Below, in pieces: positions 1-6,572 of a stretch of DNA of 11,905 nucleotides. Source of the stretch: Calditrichota bacterium. Lineage in GTDB: Bacteria; Zhuqueibacterota; Zhuqueibacteria; Residuimicrobiales; Krinioviventaceae. The position numbers were made by a program, and so were the translations under genes. The notes below the pieces were generated by a model. That model saw nothing but the letters and a program-made list of their open reading frames with translations. It was not told where the DNA came from and did no database searches. The number at the start of each line of letters is the position of its first letter. The first letter of the stretch is position 1. The stretch is from NCBI GenBank assembly GCA_003818595.1, contig RPQV01000051.1, positions 1 through 11,905 on the forward strand. The letters run 5' to 3'.

Positions 1-330
1 GGCGCGGCGAAAGACCTCTTCCGCTTCTCCGCGCGTGAATGAACGAATATGCATTTCATTCCGAATATCGACTTGATCATTGGCCCAAGTCTTGATCACA
101 AAATCGCCTGAAAGACGATCAACCTGCAATGTGCCCCCTTGACCGACATCGAAGGTCTTGGTGATGGTCACATAAAAATCCCCGCTTTCGCCCTGTAACT
201 TCACTTGATCCTGCTTCGTGCCGCTTGCATCCTCCGTCAGAAAGGCATTCTCGCCTTGTCGTGCCCATGTCGGGGAGACAAAACTCAGAAGCGCAAAGAT
301 CATCAGCACAAAATGAGCTGTGGTTTTCAT
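1..330 (-). CDS. Exported DUF4097-like protein, C-terminus beyond the window
   Basis: The first 110 codons are present and the frame is still open at the left edge. Residues 1-23 look like a Sec signal peptide: a short basic start, a hydrophobic core and a probable cut after TWA. The following residues run in short beta-strand-like segments, with a GGTLQVDRLSGDF...TWANDQVDIR pattern. This resembles the start of DUF4097 (putative adhesin, beta-helix-like) proteins, in which strands of the GxVxVxTWxxDxV type repeat. The ATG shares bases with the TGA of the anti-sigma gene (ATGA overlap), so translation is probably coupled, and a purine-rich GGAAAGGGA sits inside that upstream gene about 7 bases before the start. 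DUF4097 proteins often occur beside ECF sigma/anti-sigma pairs, which fits. The molecular role is unknown; a cell-envelope protein made with the stress-response unit is likely. The family call rests on pattern recognition over a partial sequence. Confidence 0.7.
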   Translation of the reverse strand, partial: MKTTAHFVLMIFALLSFVSPTWARQGENAFLTEDASGTKQDQVKLQGESGDFYVTITKTFDVGQGGTLQVDRLSGDFVIKTWANDQVDIRNEMHIRSFTRGEAEEVFRRA

Positions 331-1259
331 AATACATCCCTTTCCTGCAATAGTTGTTGGACTTTGGTTCTGATATAAATATTGTTATTCTGCGTAGATT
401 GCATCGGCAGCGATGGAGCAGTCAATGCGCCGCGTCGCGCCAATATTTTAAATGCCTGGATCCGGACAGCCTCTGAAGAGTCTGTCAACATCGATCTGAG
501 CAGAATCTGTTCTATCGCCGGTGAATCCGGAAAGGTGTCAAAAGTTTTCATCACCGCCAACTTTATGCCCAGATTTTTTTCATTTTCCAATATAGACTCC
601 AACGATTCGATGGTTTTTTTATCCATAGCGCACTGATCATCAATGATAAACTGAGCCGCTTTGACTGCATGCAGACGCACCGTCGCATTTTCTGCCTGAA
701 GCGCATTGTTGATCATTTGTCGAATGACAGGATCATCGGCCTTTCCCTGCAACCGAACCAGATTGAGCGTCTGGTAAACGATTTCGAAAGATCCATCGGC
801 ATTGATATTGATTTTATTGACATCGAGCAGATGCGGGGATATCTCACCATATTCAGTGACGATGAGACGATCGGCAGTCATCAAATCCTGAACACTTGGC
901 AGAGAACGGCTGTTTATCATCGAGGTGCGACCGAGAAGAAAAAATAGTACCAAGGCCAAGGCAAAAGATGCATATCGAAGCATTCTCCCGGCTAAAGTCG
1001 AAGCCCAAAAATATGATTCCGCTTTGCCAATCTTTTTCCGGCGTAAGCGATAAAATAGCTGTTGACGATTGTATCGACTCCAAGATGAATCAAGATGTGC
1101 TGCGGGGAGACGATCAATAAAACTCCGTAGACGCAGGCTCTCCAGACGACACGTCTCACATGTCTGCAAATGGTGTTGCAGGTCTTGATCGTCGTCAACA
1201 GGCAATTCATCAAAAAGGTTCACCAGCAGCTGTTTCTGATAGAAAGAACAGTTTTTCAT
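327..1259 (-). CDS. Membrane anti-sigma factor with zinc-binding head and HEAT-like tail
   Basis: This 310-residue protein follows the ECF sigma gene by 11 bp and probably holds that sigma factor inactive at the membrane. Residues 1-50 form a zf-HC2-type anti-sigma head with the HxxxCxxC signature (H30, C34, C37). A basic stretch at about 71-80 precedes a single membrane segment at about 96-111. After a spacer, residues about 175-275 consist of paired amphipathic helices typical of HEAT-like repeats (for example around VRLHAVKAAQ and VRIQAFKIL). This tail would lie outside the cytoplasmic membrane. I chose the ATG at 1259 because AGGTG sits 8 bases upstream and the head starts there. A longer reading from 1409 would overlap most of the 3' part of the sigma gene and adds low-complexity sequence. 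The stop overlaps the next start by 4 bp. The anti-sigma role follows from position and head motif; the tail's ligand is unknown. Confidence 0.85.
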   Translation of the reverse strand: MKNCSFYQKQLLVNLFDELPVDDDQDLQHHLQTCETCRLESLRLRSFIDRLPAAHLDSSWSRYNRQQLFYRLRRKKIGKAESYFWASTLAGRMLRYASFALALVLFFLLGRTSMINSRSLPSVQDLMTADRLIVTEYGEISPHLLDVNKININADGSFEIVYQTLNLVRLQGKADDPVIRQMINNALQAENATVRLHAVKAAQFIIDDQCAMDKKTIESLESILENEKNLGIKLAVMKTFDTFPDSPAIEQILLRSMLTDSSEAVRIQAFKILARRGALTAPSLPMQSTQNNNIYIRTKVQQLLQERDVL

Positions 1260-1267
1260 TTGCACAG

Positions 1268-1272
1268 CACCT
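1268..1272 (-). promoter_or_regulatory. Ribosome binding site fixing the anti-sigma start
   Basis: AGGTG on the minus strand lies 8 bases before the ATG at 1259 and overlaps the TAG stop of the sigma gene. It supports the 310-residue start over the longer open frame, and it suggests that termination on the sigma gene and initiation on the anti-sigma gene are linked, which would help keep the two proteins in balance. Confidence 0.6.
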
Positions 1273-1849
1273 AATCTCGAAAGTAGGGTTCCATTTCTTG
1301 TCGAAGCTTTCGACAAGCACGAAAGAGTAGATTTTTTACAGTTCCCTCGGCGCAATCCAGCAATTCCGCTATTTCTCTGATTTTCAGATTCTCCCGATTT
1401 TTCAGACAAAAAATGGCCCGTTCCCGATCGGTCAATCGATTGAGGCTCTTGCCGAGAAGCTGCATCATCTCCTTTGTTTTCACCGTTTGTTCCGCCTCAT
1501 CCTGATCAGAGCAAAGCAATGAGGCTTCATTCTCCCACTCTTCCTGACGATTCAATGACAAGACCTGGCGCAAACGCCGCTTTTTACGCATGTTGATAGA
1601 CTGGCGGACGACAATGCTCAGAAGCCAAGTTTTAAAAGAACTTTCAAAGCGAAATCCGGTCAATCGTTTAAAAGCCCGCAGAAAACTTTCCTGATAAACA
1701 TCTTCAGCGTCGAGACGGTTACCGGTCATGTACAGGGCAAAAGTCAGGACAGAGTGGTCATGTTTTTTGACCAACTCTTCAAAAGCTTTTTCATCTCCCC
1801 GCTGTGCGCGCACAATGAGGCTGATTTCGTTTTCATCCGGAGCAATCAT
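1271..1849 (-). CDS. ECF-type RNA polymerase sigma factor
   Basis: This is a 192-residue sigma-70 family factor of the extracytoplasmic-function group, which has only regions 2 and 4. Region 2 covers about residues 20-92 and includes the characteristic DAEDVYQESFLRAF stretch (47-60) and the FKTWLLSI segment of region 2.3/2.4. Region 4 covers about 135-186 with the helix-turn-helix around IREIAELLDCAEGTVKNLL. A charged, glutamate-rich linker joins the two. The length is normal for the family. The ATG at 1849 is preceded by TAGGAT about 6 bases away. The next gene is its probable anti-sigma factor, followed by an envelope protein, so the unit most likely responds to an envelope or surface signal. 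Such units often autoregulate, but I could not find a convincing ECF promoter in the 100 bp upstream. The ECF subgroup cannot be assigned by eye. Confidence 0.95.
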   Translation of the reverse strand: MIAPDENEISLIVRAQRGDEKAFEELVKKHDHSVLTFALYMTGNRLDAEDVYQESFLRAFKRLTGFRFESSFKTWLLSIVVRQSINMRKKRRLRQVLSLNRQEEWENEASLLCSDQDEAEQTVKTKEMMQLLGKSLNRLTDRERAIFCLKNRENLKIREIAELLDCAEGTVKNLLFRACRKLRQEMEPYFRD

Positions 1850-1949
1850 GTCTGCATCCTATTTGACAGCGGAATGAGAATAAAGTTTGCAGATTATGAA
1901 AATATATTTACGATTTTGGGCACCTGAATTTCAGATCCATTTAAGGGCA

Positions 1950-3191
1950 TCAAATGGACATCACTAAAATCCATGCAAATAAAATCAGCAGCGAAACAAC
2001 TGTGATGGGAATGCCGATGCGGGCATGTTCCCAAAAACCAATCGAAATTCCAAACCTTTTTGCCTGTTCAAAGACAATCAAATTGGCGATGCTGCCGATG
2101 GTGATCAGGTTGCCGGCAAAAGTACTTGAAGCAGCCAAGACGTACCATTGTTCGTGATTTTGTGGTTCCAGAAATTTGATTAACAACATTGTCGCCGGTA
2201 CATTGCTGACCAAATTGCTGAGCAACGTGGATACAAAACCGAGAAAGTAGAGGTTGTGCAGATTAAAGCCGCTCTTTTCCATGCTGTTGACAATAACCTG
2301 AGGTATCTGCTGCAATGAAATACCGTGGATAATGATAAAAAGAGCGATAAATAATATGAGCAAGTTCCAATCGATGAGGCTCATAATCTCGCGCGACTCC
2401 ATTTTCCGGCTGCAGAGGAGAATTCCGGCAAAGACCATTGCGGATATTTCGCGAGGAATCGGCATAAAAAAAAGAACCAGCATGAGTGAAACCGCGATCA
2501 ATCCCTTCATACTTTGCCATCTGTTGAAGGGAGGCCAAGCGCCCAAAAAATCCAAGTCCTTGATTCCCTGGTCGAATGCAAAGCGATCGCGATAGAAGAA
2601 GAGAATGATAAAATAGCCGATAACCAGGGAGACTATTGCAGGCGGCGCACACCAGACAATAAATTGGTCAAAATGCAGCCGTCCGACCTGTCCGATCAGC
2701 ATATTTTGCGGATTACCGATGATCGTCGCTGCCGAACCCAAATTGCTGGAGATGGCCAGACCCAATAGAAATGGAATCGGATTGATTTTGGAATGAATCA
2801 GCGAGTAAACCAGTACCGGTGTGAACGCAAGACAGATGATATCATTCGCGAGCAAAGCGGAAAATACGGCACTCAACAACATGACCAATGCCAAAAGCCG
2901 ACGGGGTTGTCCGGAAAGATGCATGACACGCACGGCGACGAACGTATAAAAGCCGCCGAGCCGGAGTTGAGCCGAAATAATCATCAGGGAATATAACAGC
3001 ATTAACGTCGGCAGGTCGATGGCGTAGATGATCTGATTCAGGGGGACGATCGTCATCACCATCATGGCGATGGCGCCTAACAGTGCAATACCGACTCGAT
3101 CCAATTGCAGCCCGGGAATGCGTCCAAAAGCCACGCCGGCATATGAGACGATAAAAATGATGATCGCAGTCCAATATAAATTTGAACCCAT
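1950..3191 (-). CDS. SLC13/ArsB-like (ion transporter superfamily) membrane transporter
   Basis: This 413-residue, strongly hydrophobic protein has about ten to twelve membrane segments. It shows the two inverted halves typical of the ion transporter superfamily (ArsB, NhaD, CitM, DASS). The first half has LLANDIICLAFTP (113-125) followed by SSNLGSAATIIGNPQNMLIG (148-167), the SN...GNPxN hairpin signature. The second half has LLSNLVSNVPATMLL (323-337) and SSTFAGNLITIGSIANLIV (355-373), the matching hairpin. It has no cytoplasmic ATPase domain and is probably a secondary carrier. The substrate is not evident; arsenite, sodium/proton exchange, dicarboxylate and sulfate carriers all share this fold, and no arsenic genes lie nearby. 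The ATG at 3191 has AAGGG about 7 bases upstream. The ECF sigma gene starts 100 bp downstream on the same strand with no clear terminator between, so read-through into the sigma unit is possible. Confidence 0.85.
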   Translation of the reverse strand: MGSNLYWTAIIIFIVSYAGVAFGRIPGLQLDRVGIALLGAIAMMVMTIVPLNQIIYAIDLPTLMLLYSLMIISAQLRLGGFYTFVAVRVMHLSGQPRRLLALVMLLSAVFSALLANDIICLAFTPVLVYSLIHSKINPIPFLLGLAISSNLGSAATIIGNPQNMLIGQVGRLHFDQFIVWCAPPAIVSLVIGYFIILFFYRDRFAFDQGIKDLDFLGAWPPFNRWQSMKGLIAVSLMLVLFFMPIPREISAMVFAGILLCSRKMESREIMSLIDWNLLILFIALFIIIHGISLQQIPQVIVNSMEKSGFNLHNLYFLGFVSTLLSNLVSNVPATMLLIKFLEPQNHEQWYVLAASSTFAGNLITIGSIANLIVFEQAKRFGISIGFWEHARIGIPITVVSLLILFAWILVMSI

Positions 3192-3240
3192 TTATAACCC
3201 TTGACAGATTTTTGCCGTATTTATGTTCATTTCAGAAGCT

Positions 3241-3269
3241 AAAATAAGGCTTTTGCGGTCGATTTGCAA
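3241..3269 (-). promoter_or_regulatory. Candidate sigma-70-type promoter for the transporter
   Basis: On the minus strand TTGCAA (3269-3264) and TATTTT (3246-3241) are separated by exactly 17 bases. Each matches four of six consensus positions. Initiation would fall near 3234, about 43 bases before the ATG at 3191. The site lies between the terminator of the preceding gene and the transporter, where a promoter is needed, but the match is weak and the region is AT-rich. Confidence 0.3.
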
Positions 3270-3322
3270 TAACGGCTAAAGATTTGAATGCTTATAATGA
3301 AATGAATTTAAAAAAATCCCCC

Positions 3323-3356
3323 AAAAAAAAGAGCAGCGAAAAGCTGCTCTTTTTTT
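3323..3356. terminator. Bidirectional rho-independent terminator after the DUF4397 gene
   Basis: A perfect 7-bp GC-containing stem, GAGCAGC (3331-3337) and GCTGCTC (3343-3349), encloses a GAAAA loop. Eight A residues flank it on the left and seven T residues on the right, so the A and T tracts can also pair and either strand yields a stem followed by a U-run. Its position 28 bases beyond the stop of the lipoprotein gene makes termination of that minus-strand transcript the likely job. Confidence 0.85.
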
Positions 3357-3383
3357 GACAAATGAATTAATTTCTGCTTGGGA

Positions 3384-4076
3384 TCACAATTTTATCCGAT
3401 TCATAATGATTTCAGCGCCAAGGGACTGAGCACCTTCACCCTCGACCAGACCTTTCGCCCAAATGGTATAAATGACTGAAGGGGCAAGAACCAAATCCTC
3501 GATTTCGAGCACCACTGTCGCCGTGCCGGCCAGCTTGATCTGGAGTGTGTATTGACCAATTGGAAGTGACAGAAAAGCAGTATTTTCTTTAAAGGAGACT
3601 GCTGAGAACAATACGGTTCCATCATTGATCGTCACATCGACCGTTGGGGCATCAGGGGACAAATGTACGAACCTCAATTGCGCACTGTCTAATGTAGGAT
3701 CTAAAAATTGATCCTGTACTACCCAGGCATCGATATTGGCAGCAACATCACAAGCGAAAACGCTATAATAGGTTTCAGCTGCCAAATCCAAATTCTTTTC
3801 CAAAACAACATCGCTGGTCTCCGCTATCGTCAACTTGACGCTGTTCTCGCCTTCGCGCAGCGTGGTATAGCGGGTATTGTTCGGATATTCGAGACTTTTG
3901 GCGAAAAGAGCGTCATCCAGATAAACATCAACAGCAGGAGCATCCGGCGAAGCGTGAATCAACATGACATGCGGTAAATTTTGATTGGGAGGAAAGGGGA
4001 AATCACCCTTATCGCAGCCGAGAGCAAATATCATCATGCCGACCAGTATGACCAGATGTAAATTCTTCAACTTCAT
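3384..4076 (-). CDS. Lipoprotein with two DUF4397 repeats
   Basis: This 230-residue protein starts with a lipoprotein signal ending in the lipobox FALGC, so C21 is the expected lipidated residue; Asp follows it. The mature part contains two tandem DUF4397 units, with HASPDAPAVDVYLDD at 41-55 and HLSPDAPTVDVTINDG at 138-153. Each is followed by beta-strand-rich sequence (for example TTLREGENSVKLTI and LPIGQYTLQIKLAG), which suggests two Ig-like beta sandwiches. DUF4397 proteins are extracytoplasmic and of unknown function. The ATG at 4076 has a strong AAGGAG about 7 bases upstream. Terminators lie on both sides (4175-4213 and 3323-3356), so this is probably a single-gene transcript with a promoter in 4077-4174, where I could not identify clear boxes. 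Asp at +2 would mean inner-membrane retention under the E. coli rule, which may not apply in this organism. Confidence 0.9.
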   Translation of the reverse strand: MKLKNLHLVILVGMMIFALGCDKGDFPFPPNQNLPHVMLIHASPDAPAVDVYLDDALFAKSLEYPNNTRYTTLREGENSVKLTIAETSDVVLEKNLDLAAETYYSVFACDVAANIDAWVVQDQFLDPTLDSAQLRFVHLSPDAPTVDVTINDGTVLFSAVSFKENTAFLSLPIGQYTLQIKLAGTATVVLEIEDLVLAPSVIYTIWAKGLVEGEGAQSLGAEIIMNRIKL

Positions 4077-4174
4077 TTTTTTCTCCTTATGATTTAAAAA
4101 ACCAGAGAAAAGAGCTTTCCCCGGATAAACCTGAATATAAAACAGTTGCTGGTGGAGATTTTATTCCAAAATGC

Positions 4175-4213
4175 AAAAGAAAAAGCCCCGTCAAAATTGC
4201 TGCCGAGGCTTTT
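4175..4213 (-). terminator. Rho-independent terminator downstream of the small HEAT-like gene
   Basis: Read on the minus strand, AAAAGCCTCG (4213-4204) pairs with CGGGGCTTTT (4190-4181) with one mismatch around a 13-base loop, and is followed directly by a T-rich tail, TTTTTCTTTT. This is a standard intrinsic terminator layout. It would end the transcript of the gene at 4329-4736 and separate it from the DUF4397 gene. Confidence 0.65.
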
Positions 4214-4270
4214 AGGGGAGAGTGCATTCATGAAACGATTATAAAATGTCGTAGAAAAATTTAACCATTT

Positions 4271-4296
4271 GAGCAGGCGGGTCTCCCCGCCTGCTC
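4271..4296. repeat. Perfect 11-bp GC-rich palindrome with 4-base loop
   Basis: GAGCAGGCGGG (4271-4281) and CCCGCCTGCTC (4286-4296) are exact inverted copies around TCTC. The element lies 33 bases past the stop of the upstream small gene and about 60 bases before the intrinsic terminator. It has no immediate U-run on either strand, though TTAAATTTTT follows 7 bases later on the minus strand. It could protect the 3' end of the mRNA, act as a weak terminator, or be one copy of a dispersed intergenic palindrome. Confidence 0.7.
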
Positions 4297-4328
4297 TGCG
4301 AGAAGTAAAGGAAAAAGGTACAGTAAAA

Positions 4329-4736
4329 TTAATCCGCAAATGCCAGGGCATTTTGATTCAGTTCACCGTAAAGTGAATTAAAAAATGCCACCGCATCCTC
4401 CCTTTCAGACACCTTGACGCGTTGCGACAGTTCATCTGAATTAATGTAAATATAGGCCATATTGGCATTGACTCGAATCACAGAAGCGCGGTCATTTTTC
4501 ACCATGCTGACCAGAATTGGATTAAATTCGCTCAAATTCAACTCTGGATAATCAGATTTCAGTTTAAGCAAAACATGAAGGGCGCTGTACCGTGCGCCGA
4601 AATTGTCCGATTTCAAGGTCTGCATCAAGCCCTTTTTGGCCAGATCCAACTTTTTCCCATCAATCGCTGCATCACCTGCAGGAAGATTATTGACCGCCAA
4701 CAACAGCATAAAAAACAGCATCATTACTTTTCTCAT
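4329..4736 (-). CDS. Small secreted helical-repeat (HEAT-like) protein, unknown function
   Basis: This 135-residue protein begins with a signal peptide (residues 1 to about 20, basic MRK start, hydrophobic core, likely cut near LPAGDA). The mature 110 or so residues are predicted by eye to be all helical. Two or three amphipathic helix pairs, around KGLMQTLKSDNFGARYSALHV and VSMVKNDRASVIRVNANMAY, resemble single HEAT repeats. The style is like the extracytoplasmic tail of the anti-sigma factor at 327-1259, although I see no clear sequence identity. The ATG at 4736 has AAGGAG about 8 bases upstream, so the gene is well supported despite its size. It appears monocistronic, with an intrinsic terminator downstream and a 408-bp gene-free region upstream. 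I do not recognise a specific family; a periplasmic scaffold or partner protein is only a guess. Confidence 0.75.
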   Translation of the reverse strand: MRKVMMLFFMLLLAVNNLPAGDAAIDGKKLDLAKKGLMQTLKSDNFGARYSALHVLLKLKSDYPELNLSEFNPILVSMVKNDRASVIRVNANMAYIYINSDELSQRVKVSEREDAVAFFNSLYGELNQNALAFAD

Positions 4737-4911
4737 GGTATTTCTCCTTATATCATCAATCTATTTCAATGAGCTGTGAGATATTATTCGCCAATTTGCT
4801 TGGCTGCTTTACACTCTTCAAATCATAGGCCACATTTCTATAACTCAAATCAACTTGTTGTTTATGTTGAATTTTAAACAATTAATCGAGTCATGTTGTT
4901 GTGAATTCAGA

Positions 4912-5013
4912 TGCCACAATTTTTCTCCTGTCAGGATGGAAAATCATGCAACCCTTTGTAATTATTATGTCTAATTCGCCGGTAAAAATGTGGCAGCAGG
5001 AAAAAATGTGGCA
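4912..5013. repeat. Inverted and direct repeats built on CAGGAAAAAATGTGGCA
   Basis: The minus-strand reading of 4912-4930 matches the plus-strand 4997-5013 at 17 of 17 bases, with two single-base insertions. A direct copy of AAAAATGTGGCA lies at 4984-4995, 18 bases ahead of the copy at 5002-5013. A shorter copy (AAATGTGGC, minus strand) is at 4829-4837. So the copies on the left point one way and those on the right the other, as in paired ends of a mobile element with multiple transposase sites (IS21-type ends have this design). No transposase remains between them. Confidence 0.55.
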
Positions 5014-5076
5014 CCCATTCGTTGATCAACTTGTAATCAGCGTGAAGGAAAATGGATATAATGGAGTTAAAACCGA

Positions 5077-5108
5077 TAAAAATTGTCACCCCAGTTGGAA
5101 TAGGGTGA
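5077..5108 (-). terminator. Weak terminator candidate after the response regulator operon
   Basis: On the minus strand TCACCC (5108-5103) and GGGTGA (5091-5086) can pair around an 11-base loop, followed two bases later by ATTTTT. The stem is only six base pairs, but it is the first hairpin with a U-run after the regulator stop at 5145, 37 bases on. It could also be part of a degenerate repeat. Confidence 0.35.
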
Positions 5109-5144
5109 TCATTGGAACCAAAGATCAGTTCGGAAAACGATCCT

Positions 5145-6572
5145 CTACTGATCATCTTCCCCCTTGCGTCTTTGAAGCCGATTGTTCAGTGCACGGCGTG
5201 TGAGCCCTAAAAGTTGAGCAGCAATGGTCTGATTATCATCGGCACGACGCAACGCTTCAGCAATCAACAACTCTTCCACCTGCTTCAGATTAGGCAGTGG
5301 ATCACCGAAAACCAGGTCAAAACCATTCAGCTCAACCTCTTGGGTGGACGGCAGCATTTGGCTCGATTTTATCCCTATTTTCTCGCGAAAGGGTTCAAGC
5401 GCAAGGATGCCTGATTGATGACGGCTCAAAGCGTCGAAAATCATCCCCTCCAATTCGCGGATATTGCCGGGAAAACTATAATTCTTGAGTAGAATCAACA
5501 ATTCCTTGGGAAACGCTGGAATCTTTTTTATCAGTTCTGCAGCGGCCTTTTCCAAAAAATGATTGACTAAAAGCGGAATATCTTCTTTGCGCTCCCTCAG
5601 TGGGGGTAAATGGATATGATGAGATTGGAGACGATAATATAAATCCTTACGAAAAGTACCATTTTTCGCCAATTCCTCTAAATTCTGCAGCGTAGCCACG
5701 ACAATTCTGGCATCGCTCAGTTTTGGCATATCAGAGCCAAGTGGATAGAACTGTTTTTCCTGCAGCAAACGTAATAACTTGACCTGCGTCTCCACCGCCA
5801 GATCGCCGATTTCGTCCAGGAAAAGAGTGCCGCCGCTTGCTCGTTCAATAAGACCCGGCCGATCTCTGTCAGCTCCGGTAAAAGCGCCGCGCTTGTGCCC
5901 AAAAAGGGTATCCGAAAATAAATGATCATCAAGACCGGCGACATTTTCAGCGACAAATTCACCACGTCGCTCACTCAAATCATGAATCGAGCGAGCAATC
6001 AGCTCTTTACCGCTTCCGGTTTCTCCGGTGATCAACACCGGCAGAGAGGTTCGCGCAATGGCTTCGACATACTGGAAAATCGCATGCATCATCGGGCTCA
6101 TGGTGATGATGGAGGCGAAAAGTTCCGGATGCTTGAGCTTTCGCGACAGCAGATACTCTTTCAGCTTGACATTTTCAGCACGAACCTCACCCATTTCGAG
6201 CGACCGGCGCACCGCGGTGAGCAACCTTGAATCATCTACCGGTTTGAGAAGATAATCGAAAGCGCCATTTTTCATAGCCTCAACCGCGGCATCCACCTCA
6301 TTCACCGCAGTAATCACAATCACGGGAATGCCGGGATGATTGCGGACAATCTTGGGAAGGAGTTGACGACCTGAAATAAAGGGCATGTTCAGGTCGAGAG
6401 CGATCATCGACACGCTGTTGACCAGCAGAAATTCCTCCACCTGCCGGCTGTCGCTGAGGGTGACCACATGGGTAATGCCATCGGCGGCCAAGGTAATTTC
6501 TGCGCTGTTTAAAAAGTCTGGTTCGTCGTCGACGAGTAAAACCGGCAGTTCGGGATATTTATTGCGGTTCAT
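5145..6572 (-). CDS. Sigma-54-dependent response regulator (NtrC/AtoC type)
   Basis: This 475-residue protein has the full three-domain layout. The receiver domain (about 9-125) has acidic D15/D16, phospho-acceptor D60, T88 and K110. The AAA+ sigma-54 activation domain (about 155-385) has Walker A GETGSGKE (183-190), GAFTGA (229-234), the loop that contacts sigma-54, and Walker B GGTLFLDE (247-254). A Fis-type helix-turn-helix ends the protein (about 435-472, around NQTIAAQLLGLTRRALNNRL). All key residues are present, so it should be an active, phosphorylation-controlled activator of sigma-54 promoters. Its ATG shares bases with the kinase stop (ATGA), and GAGG lies about 8 bases upstream. 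The partner is the kinase at 6569-8668. Targets are not known; its own operon, whose promoter is probably beyond the right edge, and the downstream small gene are the first candidates. Confidence 0.95.
   Translation of the reverse strand: MNRNKYPELPVLLVDDEPDFLNSAEITLAADGITHVVTLSDSRQVEEFLLVNSVSMIALDLNMPFISGRQLLPKIVRNHPGIPVIVITAVNEVDAAVEAMKNGAFDYLLKPVDDSRLLTAVRRSLEMGEVRAENVKLKEYLLSRKLKHPELFASIITMSPMMHAIFQYVEAIARTSLPVLITGETGSGKELIARSIHDLSERRGEFVAENVAGLDDHLFSDTLFGHKRGAFTGADRDRPGLIERASGGTLFLDEIGDLAVETQVKLLRLLQEKQFYPLGSDMPKLSDARIVVATLQNLEELAKNGTFRKDLYYRLQSHHIHLPPLRERKEDIPLLVNHFLEKAAAELIKKIPAFPKELLILLKNYSFPGNIRELEGMIFDALSRHQSGILALEPFREKIGIKSSQMLPSTQEVELNGFDLVFGDPLPNLKQVEELLIAEALRRADDNQTIAAQLLGLTRRALNNRLQRRKGEDDQ

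Larger units (their letters stand above)
4737..5144. other. Gene-free stretch with repeats and regulatory candidates
   Basis: These 408 bases lie between the response regulator stop and the small HEAT-like gene. I see no convincing gene; the one plus-strand frame (4901-5203) is low in coding character and overlaps the regulator. Contents: the leader of the small gene (4737 to about 4850), with a weak sigma-54-like pattern at 4817-4832; an AT-rich inverted repeat TTGTTTA/TAAACAA at 4858-4864 and 4875-4881 around a 10-base loop; the repeat cluster at 4912-5013; and a hairpin with a short U-run at 5077-5108. The last two may be remnants of an insertion element. Confidence 0.6.

Noticed and set aside
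1260..1409. N-terminal extension of the anti-sigma gene (ATG at 1409)
   Set aside because: It would overlap the sigma gene by nearly 140 bases in another frame, its sequence lacks domain features, and a ribosome binding site and the family head fit the ATG at 1259.
1937..1957. Terminator between the transporter and the sigma gene (CCATTT/AAATGG)
   Set aside because: The stem is six weak base pairs, overlaps the transporter stop codon and has no U-run.
1950..3191. Specific assignment as arsenite pump ArsB
   Set aside because: The superfamily motifs are shared with NhaD, CitM and DASS carriers, and no arsR or arsC is seen nearby.
3201..3227. Plus-strand promoter beginning with a perfect TTGACA at 3201
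   Set aside because: No -10 box occurs at 16-18 bases (the best, TATGTT, is at 15), and there is no plus-strand gene to serve.
4901..5203. Plus-strand open frame of 100 codons in the gene-free region
   Set aside because: It overlaps the regulator's 3' end, lacks a ribosome binding site and runs through the repeat cluster; composition does not look coding.
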